A stretch of DNA of 64,000 nucleotides from Hypericum androsaemum (lineage: Eukaryota; Streptophyta; Magnoliopsida; Malpighiales; Hypericaceae): NCBI GenBank assembly GCA_963995505.1, contig OZ023197.1, forward strand, positions 3,690,121-3,754,120. The letters are read 5' to 3'. Below are positions 33,701-44,766 of this stretch, piece by piece (position 1 is the first letter of the stretch; each line of letters begins with the position of its first letter). A program made the position numbers and the translations under genes. Below the pieces are notes generated by a model. That model was given only the letters and a program-made list of their open reading frames with translations, was not told the origin of the DNA and made no database searches.

Positions 33701-34587
33701 AAAATTGGGAGCAATTTTATAGCAGCCATGTGGCAGTATGGCAGTATCGGTTACGCTTTATCTTTCCAGGAGTGCCTGCACCGCCGCACATCCATTACCA
33801 TGATGGTTATATGGATTGGTTCAGAAGGAGTACCCGCCATTTCATTACCCCTTTCGGCGCAAGGCTGTACATGACTGTAAGTATTGTTAGACATTATATG
33901 CTTTATATATGAACTTGCATGTCTAATGTGTAATGATATGAAAAAAAATTTGATGGTATAATTTATTTTTCAGGCTGATGTTGTTGAGCATATCCACCAC
34001 ACATCTGACGATCCTCATGTTCGTCAGTTGTCTGAAGTGGCACTGGGACGTGCCGGGGAGCGTAGACGATATCTTGATTTACAAGACTCCCAACAACTCT
34101 GACACGGGCTCAGTCACCATCATACGATATTAGACAGGAAGAAAGGCGAGCCCGAGTGAAAGGCGGTAAGACCATTCTTAGCAGGAGGACACCATTGCCT
34201 GTGATTGAGACGATGTATCATTTAGCGGTGCGACCCATGAAATGGGAAGATTACCATTCCACCCTAGAACATGTGGCAGCCGTTGGGTCCAGCTCGTCGA
34301 GCTCTCCTCGTGGATCGCAGGTGCTTGGGCCGTCTACCCAAGTTGGGTATCAGCCATCGTCGGTCCCATATCAAATTACACCACCTGTCTGAGAGCATCA
34401 AATGAGGGACCGGATGCCTCATGCGTAGGATGCAATGGTCCGTCCACATATGGATTACTCCGGTCAGCATCAGAACTACTACCAGACTCCGACTCCCTAC
34501 GGTTCCATGCCTCAGTTTGGTGCTTCGAGTAATCCGTACTTGAACCTGTACCGGACTCTGGTATCAGATGTTCCAGGCATGTCATAG
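30758..34587 (+). pseudogene. Plant mobile domain (PMD, MAIN-like) gene of the MULE, decayed and split by a solo LTR
   Basis: The exons fit GT-AG rules and phase: 30758-30868, 30954-31056 plus 32538-33195, 33281-33371, 33472-33876 and 33974-34587. The first exon begins MASQSDISCYLGNGGPIDDS. Exon 2 holds the PMD hallmark ALVERWRPETHTFHMPEGE, then MSVLLGLPID; exon 4 has RVPLICFLHVEWHYPDPVL. The C-terminus is P/Q/Y-rich. PMD proteins include MAIN and MAIL1, nuclear factors of silencing and meristem maintenance, and occur in transposons. Defects seen: a 1.48-kb solo LTR in exon 2; TAA 33098-33100, where glutamine is expected; TGA 33544-33546, where tryptophan is expected; a frameshift near 34098; TGA 34390-34392; TAG 34426-34428. 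The exon phases add up across the LTR insertion, so the gene was coherent before decay. Its role in the element is unknown. Confidence 0.88.
31057..32532 (-). mobile_element. Solo LTR of the Athila-like family inside the PMD gene
   Basis: Over its whole length this is the reverse complement of the LTR at 1116-2524, from TGAAAGGAAGG to CACACTCATCA, 1476 bp. The flanks are perfect 5-bp duplications GGCCG (31052-31056 and 32533-32537). It is the product of LTR-LTR recombination after a complete insertion on the minus strand. Frames inside it are LTR shadows. Confidence 0.95.
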
Positions 34588-35203
34588 TTCAGTCATCACA
34601 GTTCAGACTCCGGTATCTGTGTCCTTACAAAACTATTATTTTCGACGACAACTATTGTTAGAAACCCCTCCAGCTGCACCGCTGATCTGGTCTCTTGAAA
34701 ACTTGTTTCACATTATCATGATCGACACTGAAATAGATTCTGCTCCGCAGAAAAGAAACATCAATCTATTCAGAAATTTTAAAAATATGTCAATGATTAT
34801 TTTAAACAATCTATTCATTAACGTTGGATAATGGTATGATATGCTTACATCTTTTACTAGCAAGACACACCCAACACAGATGGTACGATGTATGTCACGT
34901 AAACTACCCTTGATTTCACCTCTAGGGTCCTGTAGATATTAATTATGTAATAATGAAAAAAATTAAGAAACAATAATACTTTTCATAAAATACCTGAAAA
35001 ATTGCTCGGAAACTATCCCCATTGATGTGTTCTTTCTTTTTCACGTACAAAACTATTTACACGTTGAAAAATTAGCAATAATATTATTTGCCAATTACAT
35101 CGTTCTATATGTACAATTGTTACCTGTGGAATTGTCACGCTGTCAGAGATTTTTTTAACATCAGCGATAGATATCCCATCTACATCAGCTCCATACATCA
35201 AAC
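34588..35203. other. Inter-gene stretch of the MULE, C-terminal transposase region lost
   Basis: Between the two convergent genes. The minus strand has a possible exon at about 35014-35158 bounded by TTTTTTAG and GTAACA splice-like sites, encoding YGADVDGISIADVKK, which I do not recognise. The third catalytic acid, the SWIM-type zinc finger and the rest of the transposase C-terminus, expected here, are not found. Confidence 0.5.
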
Positions 35204-36880
35204 CTAAAAAATAACATTGTATATTAGATGTCTTATATTATTAAAAGTAAATATAAGTAAATTTTTTACTACCATGAGTTTGAACATATTCAATAGCCGA
35301 AGTCCTCGGTCAGGAGTCACATGCATCCTAATTTGTCTCATAAACCAGGGCCAACTACTGGTGTTCTCGCTCTCAACGAGGGCAAATGCTATTGAAATTA
35401 TAGCATTATTTCCATCAACAGCAGTGGCGATCAAAAGGGCATGCTTGTACTTTCCATACAAGAATGTTCCATCAATCTCCAACACAGGGATGCAATGTTG
35501 GAAAGCCTCAATGCAGGGCTTGAAGCTCCAGAAAACTCGCTTGAAGATTTTTGTCCTAGGTTCAAGAGGAACCACATAATGGTCTACGCCTGGGACACAA
35601 TGATAATATTCCCATTTTATAACAGTTCCAGGATTCTTAGCCTTGCACGCCGCAAACCATTATGGAAGGCGATTGTATGATTCATCCCAATCTCCCCATA
35701 ATTATTGTAATGCCCTCTCTCTTTCCCATCAAGCCTTCTTATATGAGGGCTCGAATCCAATTCGGTCTTGTATTTCAGTTATAATAAACCTAATTGGAAT
35801 GTCTGGTTGTTGCACAACTATATTCATAATTACTTCCGCAATGTGAGAAGAACTGAGTTGTCGATGATCTTTTGAAGGTCGTTCTGCACTACAAGTATGC
35901 GGGTAGATGTATTTGACTATTCGCCATGTAGGAAGTATTAATCCCTTTGCAGAGACACGGATCTTCCATTTACACCCTTCTTCCCATTTTTTACACTTCA
36001 CAGCGTAAGTGCGGGATCTTGTTTCCTTAAGCTTCAACTCACGCCGCACTTTCATTGAGAATCTTTCGATCTTCCTCTTTGCATCTTCTTAGGTATTCCA
36101 TATTGTACCCTCCTTCAATTCACCATCACAACTTCCATCCATTTCGGTGTGAGGTCCCCAATCTTCATCATAAATACTCATCGATTCTTGTTCACCATGC
36201 TCAGTTGCAGCAACTTGATAGTGACCGTCAAACTGTGGTTCTCCATATTGTTCTTCTTCTTCTTCTTCTCCGTATAGTTCTTCTTCTTCTTTGTGTTGTT
36301 CTTGTTCTTCTTCTTCGGTATGAAAATTTGTAGTTGCATATGGATGTACTTCTGTAGGATCATATTCAAACCAAACTGTTTGGACTTCATAATCATCGAC
36401 ATCAGTATCCCTCATGTAAGGAACAACAACAGACGTCACTCTTGACAGACCAGCTCCATGACTATCCCTTATGGAAGGAAGTAAAAAAGGCGACACTCTT
36501 GATGGACCAGCTCCATCATTACTCATTAACTGGTTTTCATGAACATCCAATATTTGGTAATTATTTGACACCCTCTTTTCCACAATGATTTCCAAATAAA
36601 TCACACTCTTGTACTAGCCTACAAACCTTATCATTGTGTAAACCATATTCCTAACATCTCCATCATTGTCAATAGGCATTTGATAAAATTTCTCTCTGTC
36701 AATTGGATATCTAAATAGCAGCCTACGAACTTCTTCACCACGACCAATAGTCTTTTCATATACTTTTGTTAATAACATATCATAGGAGAAATCTTCATAA
36801 CACTTGATCTTTTTTTCAAATCTACCGATGTAATAAAATCCGATTTCACTGTTGTAGTACATTTTTCCATCATATTTCAA
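35204..36880 (-). pseudogene. MuDR/MULE transposase, decayed, C-terminus missing
   Basis: One minus-strand frame runs from about 36880 to 35204 with no frameshift but five in-frame stops: 36616-36614, 36091-36089, 35731-35729, 35704-35702 and 35662-35660. Domains in order: an N-terminal PB1-like segment (RRLLFRYPIDREKFYQMP, then VRNMVYTMIRF); an acidic glutamate-rich linker; the MuDR zinc-ribbon-like DNA-binding region (VKCKKWEEGCKWKIRV, then PHTCSAE); GDWDESYNRLP and WFAAC; then the start of the DDE catalytic domain, VLEIDGTFLYGKYK (first Asp), followed by ALVESENTSSWPWFM. The frame ends after TPDRGL, just before the second catalytic block (SDRH) would come. Mutator transposases cut and paste elements with long TIRs and 9-bp duplications, which fits the ends at 29186 and 38491. 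Confidence 0.88.
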
Positions 36881-36939
36881 AGTTATTCATACATTCCGCA
36901 AAGCTATTTCTTCAACTATAACAAAAAAATTTGACACTT

Positions 36940-37960
36940 AATTAGAGTAGCTTAATTCATAAGTTCACAAAATAAAATTGCAGAAATTAAAATTGCAGAA
37001 ATTCATCAACTATAACAAAATTTATGGCAAAGTTTTAATTGACACATAATTAGAGGTGGCATAATCCATCATCAAATGTAATTAAAATTTGCGAATGAAT
37101 TTAATAAACAACCAAACAAGAGACATGTATGTTCTTTTCTTATGCATTAATTTCATATTTATGACAATATACAAGTAACATAACAAATTGATGACAAAAT
37201 TTATTCAGAAAATAAAATTGACCGTATTCATTAACTATCACAAAATTTATGACAAAGTATAAATTCACATATAATTAGAGGTTGCATAATCCATCATCAA
37301 ATATAATTTTTGATAATTTTATCTAATAAAATTATTACTAATTACTAAATATCCGCTTATTTTTTCTTATGCACTAATTTCATATTTATAACAAGATTGT
37401 TGTATAAGTAACATAACAAATTAATGACAAAATTTATTATGAAAATAAAATTACAGAAATTCATCAACTACAATAAAATTTATGACAACGTATAAATTGA
37501 TACATAATTAGAGGTTGCACAATCCATCATCAAATATAAATTTTGATAATTTTATCTAATAAAATTATTACTAATTACTAAATTTTTGCTTATTTTTTCT
37601 TATGCACTAATTTCATATTTATAACAAGATTGTTGTATAAGTAACATAACAAATTAATGAAAAAATTTATTATGAAAATAAAATTACAGAAATTCATCAA
37701 CTATAATAAAATTTATGACAACGTATAAATTGATACATAATTAGAGGTGGCATAATCTATCATAAGTTCATGATTAATTACCGATATGGTTAATTTTATA
37801 TTTATGACAAAATTGTTGTATAAGTAACATAACAATGACAAAATTTATTCCGAAAATGGAATTGCAGAAATTCATCAACTATAATAAAATTTATAACAAA
37901 GTATAAATTGATACATAATTAGAGGTAACATAATCTATCATAAGTTCACAAAAAAAATTA
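36940..37960. repeat. 233-bp tandem array in the MULE right arm
   Basis: The segment AGAAATTCATCAACTATAA recurs near 37001, 37226, 37459, 37692 and 37870, spaced 225, 233, 233 and 178 bp. Copies share ACATAATTAGAGGTGGCATA and TCATATTTATAACAAGATTG. It lies upstream of the transposase gene and downstream of the right TIR. Confidence 0.85.
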
Positions 37961-38119
37961 CAAATTAAAACGTACCTTCGGAGGAAAAAATTTAGAAACG
38001 GTGAAGTTGTTCTTCTGTGAGGAGGAAGAAATGCTGGGGGATTATATAGACCCCAAATCGAAATTATCTTTCGATTTCTTTCGATTTCTGACCACTTTTT
38101 TCTGTTTTTTCTGGATCTT

Positions 38120-38491
38120 GTTCGGAGTCAGGTCGAAAATAATTTTTGACCTAGGCACCAACGAATCCCGGATTTTTTGGATAAAGGCCATCCACCAAGT
38201 CGAAGGAAAATTTCGATCTGAATCCTTGATCAAAATTTTTTTTTTCGATTTGGTCCCTAGGTTGAAAATATTTTTCGACCTGGGTACCAAATCGAAAATA
38301 CGCTTTCGACCAGGGAAGTCGAAACCGTTTTTCGATTTGATCTCAGGTCGAAATATTTTTTTCGACCTACGGTCCCCAGGTCGAAAAAAATTTTCGACCT
38401 CTGAAACGAACACCATTTTCGGAAATTTTCAAACAGTAACACCATATCGGTTATTATACATGAATAGTAACACCATATTAGGTAAAAACCC
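38120..38491 (-). repeat. Right long TIR of the MULE
   Basis: Reverse complement of the left TIR. One segment (near 38317-38358, AAGTCGAAACCGTTTTTCG) lies in the same orientation as at 29322-29360, so it is a direct copy inside the inverted repeat. A 192-codon frame across this end is a by-product of the TIR motifs. Confidence 0.8.
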
Positions 38492-38499
38492 TCAGAATG
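38492..38499. repeat. Target-site duplication TCAGAATG (right)
   Basis: Matches 29178-29185 exactly. Confidence 0.88.
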
Positions 38500-38803
38500 A
38501 GGTCTTCTTTGTCTTCCATCTAAGTTGCGTAAAAAAAACCCAAAAGCCCAAAATTAATTTCATTAAGCCTTTATTTTGACTCAGGCCAATAAAAATTGGA
38601 CTCCAGGAGAAATTTAAAAAAATAGCAGAATTGACAATTTTCTTGCATATAATAGAATATATTTTTTTTTGATAAGTTGAATTTGTAATAATCCTCCCAA
38701 AACTACCAAAAGTAATTACATGGTAATTACATCGATAGTACTTAAATTACAATGCCTAATTATCAAAGGTACAATATAAATTTAAAAAATGCCTTTAAGC
38801 CAA
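38500..38803. other. Intergenic, nothing recognised
   Basis: About 300 bp between the MULE and the gene-like fragment on the minus strand. Confidence 0.45.
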
Positions 38804-39531
38804 CTAAGTTGGCATCAGAAAAGACGTCGAACGAACCAAATCACCCTTCCAAGTACAACCCAAAACATCGGCCATCATCAGCGACTTAACTTCACGATCC
38901 TTAGCCCGAGCTACTGCATGCTCCTCTGATCCTGGCGACTGAAGGAGGAGGATGATCACGTATGGTTTGGTTGAAGCTTTAATCACCAAGTTGCGAACTG
39001 GGATCATCCTGAGAGCAGCTGCTTTACTCGCCATTTCCTTAACCGAGTACTTGATATTGTGACGGTCCGATGAGCCTCCACATTGTCCAAACGTGGGACC
39101 TCTAGCTCTACCGTAATGGAGCCAGACTTCGAAACCACGAAGACCACAAAATCAGAAGCTGGTGCAACAGCCACCACAGGCGCCCCCGCAGCAGGAGAGG
39201 CAGCATCATCGTCATCCAAAGTTGTAGCAGTCGGCGGGACAGAGGGCACAACCACGCCAAATTCTGCTTCTAGTTGTATCGTAGTTGTACACGTCATCAT
39301 CGTCATTCAAGAGGAGTCCTCCTCCCCACCAATATCTGTCCCATTCTCCCAAGAAAGATCCGCACAACCCGTCATCCATTCAGAATCCGGACAATCATCA
39401 GCAACACCAAAGTCTGACTCCTCAATTCTAATCAAGTAAGACTCGCAGCCAATTCTCAAGTTAATTTTCCTACTTACTCTCTCCATAAAAGTAGTAGAAA
39501 TAAGGAACGGGAGAGAAATCATTGAATTCAT
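38804..39531 (-). pseudogene. Unrecognised gene-like fragment, broken frame
   Basis: The minus strand is GC-richer than its surroundings and open in protein-like composition. MERVSRKINLRIGCESYLIR leads to an acidic stretch (SDFGVADDCPDSEW), then a TGA at 39309-39307, then the same frame continues through a D/A/P/V-rich linker to about 39070. A shift to another frame near 39070 is needed to enter MASKAAALRMIPVRNLVIKA, followed by YVIILLLQSPGS and a stop at 38804. I do not recognise the family. It looks like a decayed copy of a real plant gene; alternatively the shift hides an intron. Confidence 0.45.
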
Positions 39532-41181
39532 TAATTTTTGAGTTCAAATGTTATTAATATAAAAGACATTATTGGAAGAATTCATAAGCACCCAAAACGT
39601 TTCGACTTTCTTAGAGATTAAAAAAAGGTGCACCAACTTTTTTTTTTTTAGATTAGCTTCTTTTTCTCCTCCTCCTCCTTGAACACATGAAGAAATTATT
39701 CTGACAAATTAACAAATCAATCATTGGCACTAATCTAAGACAGCATCTAACTTGATTCTAGCTAAGATAGCCATACGCTTTAGATAGGTTCGGTGGCGTC
39801 TTTCTCCATCTACTAAACTTTAATTTCTTACCATTTTGCGTGTTTATAATTCATATGTCTACAAAGTAGCTTTGACTATGTTTTCTTTGTTACATATTTT
39901 CTAGAGCCTTTTCTGATAGTGGTGCTTACTAATTCCCCTGCAAGAAAAATTTCGCCGTTAATGCTCTTGATTGACAACTACAATCTACTACACTCGCTGA
40001 AGTGATTAAATTCCAGTTGAATGATATTTTTAAATGGTGGTAAAATACTACTAATAATAATTTAACACTATTTTGTTCGCGATAATTCGAAATTAAAATA
40101 TCTAATTAAGTTAAAACAACTTCTTTACGAGTTGATGCATAGAGTTTTGATTTGTGTGTTTTGTTCTTTGTATTTCATACGAGAAACGATTTTTATAGAT
40201 CTCCTCCGCATTCAAAATCTACACCAAGTCGAGAGAATCTAATGCAAATGAGTATTCGCTCGACTATACACATATAATCAAAGAGCAACTAATTAATCTA
40301 CTAGGCCTACACCGGATAAAAAACAATTTAATAAAAGTTGGTCCGTGTAACAGAAAATAAAATTTGCAATTTAGTCTTTTTTAATTTTTTGTCAATTACT
40401 TTTTGCTAAAAGAATATAAAGTAAAGAAGATTATGTATTCTTTGTGATTCTTTCCATGAAATGCGATGAGAATGTCACATGCTTCCATGTGGATGTCATG
40501 TGAAAAACAACAAAATCCGTAAAAGTAGCGGCTCGCTCTGATTATTCTCTTAGGAATCAATTTATGAAAGCTCTCAACAAAAACAACTCGAAATATTTTA
40601 TTTAAGTTAAAAGAACATATTTAATCTTTGGTAAACAAAAATTGAAACCCTAAAAAAGAATTCAATTTGGATCTCCAAACTCTTTCGGCCCATCATAGTT
40701 TTAAGGCTAAACGTAAAATGCATTTAACGGCCCGGTGCGAGTGCACCCTAACCGATGACACATTTTTAGTAGAACTTCGTACTTGGTCATTGAATTTTTG
40801 AAAAAACTCAGGCAATGAACCTCGACTTTTTTATTCTCTTAATTTTCATAACCTTTTCTAAATGTGTATAAGAATTGATTTTTCAAGCAGAACTTCCCGT
40901 TTTTATGAATTTTTTGTTTTTTGTTCTATTTTAAAGATGTTTTAACCTTTGTGTACTAAAATTGAAGTTAAACCTTATTTTTTCGAATAGTAAATAAATA
41001 CGATCTAGAGTTTTGAAATATTTGTATTCCCTCCACATCTGATAAAGTAATTAACTAATTTTTGGGGTAAAGATTGATATATAATTACTCCATAATTATA
41101 CCCACTGATAGACCTCTAGCTAGAGCACCTATTAGCAAAAGCTAAACACAAAAGATGGAGCCTCATTGTCTAAATGAGGGT
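39532..41181. other. Intergenic, nothing recognised
   Basis: 1.65 kb of AT-rich DNA with no coding signal, no transposon termini and no repeat array that I can see. Confidence 0.45.
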
Positions 41182-41353
41182 GGGATTCAGTGGGGACAAA
41201 ACTTATCCCCACTGAAATGGATCAAAGTTTTGGACTTTCAGACACGGTTTTTGATGATTGTCAGATCTGTAGATATGATTTTTAATAAAATCTGATGGTT
41301 CAAATAAAATACCCTCTGTAGGGACAACTTTTATGTTGTCCCCACTCAATCCA
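41182..41353. mobile_element. Short MITE, GGGATTCAGTGGGGACAA ends
   Basis: GGGATTCAGTGGGGACAA at the left mirrors TTGTCCCCACTCAATCC at the right, with one mismatch and a one-base length difference. About 170 bp, non-coding. TSD not determined. Confidence 0.65.
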
Positions 41354-41562
41354 AAACCGTCTAAATGACTCCATAAATGACTCCATGTTAGGATCATGAT
41401 GGCCAATTAACTAATTATCTCACTTCATTTTTTCTTGCTCCTTTTTGTTCAAAATCATGCCACGAATCATTTTATGTGTCAGCGACTTTTAAAAAAGTCA
41501 ACCATCAAATAATTTTTTACATTTCTGACAATTAGATGGACCGAAGACACATGAGAACGTAT

Positions 41563-42231
41563 TAGGAGTGAACACGGTTCGAGGAATTTCCGGTACAATT
41601 ATGGAACTACCCATTATAAGTTTCTCAAAAGTCTAAATCATATTCGAAACCTTGTAATATGGTTTTTGGACAATTCTCAGAACCTATAGTTACGTTTCTA
41701 GAACCTCCGATTGCATATTTCCACATTTATTTTTGCCTTTTTGGAATAAAATCGAGCACCATTTTACGTATTGACAAATGACTAGCCAAATAATGTTATA
41801 TTTAGTTTATTATAAGTTCTTACAGAAGCTTATTGTCTTTATTTTTTAAGACAAAAAATTAAATGCAGAATAGGTTTTTCCTAGTTGTTCTAAAAAAATA
41901 GGTATAGCAAAGACTAAAGAGAAAAGGTGTTTATACCAAAAAGAAAAGAAAGAGAAGGTGTGGAGATGATAAAGATTATGAAGTAATGATTTTTTTTGTT
42001 TAAGTGTACGTAAGTTATTTTATATGACAATTTTATTTTAAAAAACAATAATTTCGGAACTTCAGGTTATAATTGTGAAACCGAAATCTCCAACTATGGT
42101 TCCAAAAAATAACAAGCCATAAGAAGGTTCAAAGACGATTTTGGAAACTTTGACTATAGATTTGAATCCAGTTAACAGAACCACATGTTCAAGAACATCC
42201 GGTTCTCTGGGTCGAACCGTGGTCAACCAAT
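41563..42231. mobile_element. Probable hAT-like MITE with CACGGTTCGA subterminal repeats
   Basis: The left end TAGGAGTGAACACGGTTCG mirrors the right end (reversed TTGGTTGACCACGGTTCG). CCGGTAC / AACCGG and GAACCTATAGTTA-type motifs recur inside in both orientations. No TSD is visible, so the ends are approximate. Confidence 0.5.
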
Positions 42232-42309
42232 TAATCTTGTGGAACCATCTGGTATTAGCTCTTGATCTTGCTTCAGTTAGACAGTACTAACACAAAAGGT
42301 ACAAAATCA

Positions 42310-42910
42310 TCGCGTCTAGATTTGGTTTTGTCAAGATCTATATTTAAAAAAATTAAAGATATGAATATAGATTTATAGGATTATGTCCAGATTCTACCCG
42401 TATTTTTTAAGATAATATTATTAAAATAATATAAATATATATTTACGACTAAAACTAATACATAATTTTCAATCTCTACCCAACCAACTTTTATTTTCTT
42501 TTGATTTGCTTGCTTAATTTTTTTAGATTGACTTGTTTTAATGAACCCTAAACCAAATTTTTACACCATACAAAAATTTGAACCTTAAACCTCCTTAAAA
42601 TTTACAACGCCTTGTACCGTTAGCTTGCATGCTATTTGATAATGAATTATGTTTTTACTGCCTCTTTCTCAAAGAAATCAAGTGGTGATTAAATATTTTA
42701 AAAAATAAATAATATTTAAATAATGCATACCGCAAGTTGTTCTTATCTTGTATGGCATTTTATGACCCGAATCATGCCTGCGAACTTAATTTTAAAGATC
42801 ATTCGAATAAGAATTTGGGTCCATGAGATAAAAATTTCGGTGCTACGAATCTTACCCAGATTATACTCATTACTATTTTTATTTTAAAAAAATACCCACT
42901 GTCATTCCTA
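42310..42910. mobile_element. Degenerate hAT-like MITE, family A
   Basis: The right end CACTGTCATTCCTA and the pattern ATGACCCGAATCATGCC, GATTATGTCCAGATTCTACCC match the layout of 19776-20617 with many changes. The left edge is uncertain. Confidence 0.42.
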
Positions 42911-43153
42911 ATTCCCTATAAGATATAGAATGCTTCCTATGGTTGGATGTACAAGATAAATTGAACACGAGTGCGAACTTGCAACAGCGAGGGACTTCTG
43001 GCGTTCTTCCCTTTTTTTAACATATAAAATTTTATTTATTCAAAAATAATTTTCAAAATAATAAGTTTAAACTTACTATTTGTTACACTGTTTAGTGTTC
43101 ATCAGCACCTTTTGCCTACAAAAGATGATAACTTATCTAACGAAAAATGCTAA

Positions 43154-43620
43154 CTAGATAAAGATTATCTTAAGATTAATCCATAAATATCTTCTGAAAT
43201 AATCTTTCGAGTTAGCCCCATACCCCTTGCCAGCTCGCTTGATGGAGATTTTCGTATTCATCAACTCTTCCATTGTCGCTTTGCTTGGGGAATCGGTTGA
43301 AGTGCTTTTACAATTGGACGGGTCTCTCTTTTCTGTATTCATAGTAATCGCGCTATTTTCCGGGATCAAACCCTAGACCACCATTTGGTCAAGTTTCTGG
43401 CGACCCAAAAGGTGTGAGAATGAAATGATCATCCTGGCGAATCTGAACAAGAGTCTTCATAACACAAGGTAATTCAGAATCCAATAACTTGGAATGGTAC
43501 CTAATCTGACCCTTTACATAGCCAATTAGCTGGAATTGAGTTGCGAGACGAGGCCCGGGAAGAAGCACGTGCAAATCAGACTTTGAATGTGGCCATTAAA
43601 ATGGGCTCCTCCTACGATCC
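43154..43620 (-). pseudogene. Unrecognised gene-like fragment
   Basis: Two minus-strand frames, 43574-43389 (LATQFQLIGYVKGQIRYHSK, then MKTLVQIRQDDHFILTPFGS) and 43369-43154 (EELMNTKISIKRAGKGYGAN, then SKDYFRRYL), lie 20 bp apart and have normal protein composition. They could be parts of one decayed gene or two exons. I recognise no family. Confidence 0.35.
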
Positions 43621-43639
43621 TCCAAGGAATTAAGGATGC

Positions 43640-44766
43640 TGTCAGGGGAAGAGATCAAACAAAAATCTACGAACCTCCGTAAGTACTGGGATGATAGTTT
43701 GTAGATTGGCAAAGTAAAAATATGTGATACTTTTGAAAATCGTACTTAGATAGCGTCTATATTAAAATTTTGGCTATGATATACGTTTACCTAGCTAATG
43801 TGCTGTATTTACACTGCAATTACAAAATGGTTTTATGCAGATTAATAATATTTTACTTATAACAAAAACATAGGCAATTAGCAACCAAATTTTGATCCCC
43901 AAAATTTGATGAAGGGCCATAGATAAAAGTATATCACGAAGGGCCATAGATAAAAGTTTGACTAAAAATTGCGATGATTCTAAAACCTGTACATCAACCC
44001 TGCCAATCAGTTTACCATATAAAGCATCAATGGTGTTAATTTCAGCTTGTTAATTAAGCGTCTTTAATGTTGAAGGACTGCCTTAAAACAAAAACATATA
44101 CGAAAAGGAAATTTGATTAATGAAATCATGTTTTTTTGCGAGTATTCTCTTAGAATGTTGAAAACTTTCTAGGTAAAAAACGTACTAATTACTGGACGAA
44201 CCCCGATAAAGCATTTGGCCGGTGCCATTAGATTAAAAACTCATTTTTTTCATTTTTAGCCAAAAACTCCTTTAGGATATTAGATAACTTGAAAAAGCTC
44301 ATTCTATTAAGTTTCGTATAAATGCAAGAATAACTTTAATGGTGATTAGATCGTACAATACAATAGCATTTTCTGGAATATATATGAAAAAAAATCAAAT
44401 ATAACTTTATGTATTGAATTTGAAACGAAAAATGAATGTCTCAAATTTTTTTTTTATTAACACTTCCTTTGTCTTATAATTTAAGTGGGAAATTCTGTAA
44501 ACAAGAGAACATTTAAGTTCTCCTAATGGACCACAAACCAGTTCCCAAGAAAAGTGCCAACCCTGCTACATTTGCGAAACCAGTCAACCACTTTATTCTG
44601 CAAAATGGAAATTAATCCTACCTTACAATATGGAAAATTAAGAAACAAAAATTTAATCCAGAGCACAAGTGATTCAATTTGTCAAAAGACCAAAGAAGTT
44701 GAATCATTCACAAAATTATAAACAAGGAGATAATCACTTTCCACCAATGCGAACTGAGTTTGATAC
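43640..44766. other. Intergenic; small tandem repeat at 43913-43968
   Basis: Apart from two copies of a 27-bp unit (GAAGGGCCATAGATAAAAGT) I see nothing in this 1.1 kb. Confidence 0.5.

Larger units (their letters stand above)
29186..38491. mobile_element. Mutator-like element (MULE) carrying a PMD gene and a MuDR-type transposase
   Basis: The ends are mirror images: GGGTTTTTACCTAATATGG at 29186 and its complement ending at 38491, followed inward by ACTATTCATGTATAATAACC on both sides. Homology persists for about 370 bp. An 8-9 bp TSD flanks it. Two convergent genes occupy it: PMD at 30758-34587 (plus) and transposase at 35204-36880 (minus), each starting on the side of its own TIR. Between the transposase and the right TIR lies a 233-bp tandem array. 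The left arm holds short repeats (AATTGGACCGTTAGATTTA type) and a hAT MITE. A solo LTR later inserted into the PMD gene; without it the element is about 7.8 kb. Both genes have nonsense changes, so this copy is not autonomous. Confidence 0.9.

Noticed and set aside
36055..36604. Plus-strand Leu/Ser-rich frames opposite the MULE transposase
   Set aside because: They are complementary shadows of the glutamate-rich linker of the transposase.
38001..38579. A 192-codon plus-strand frame at the MULE right end
   Set aside because: It runs through the repetitive TCGAAAA motifs of the TIR and across the element edge into flanking DNA.
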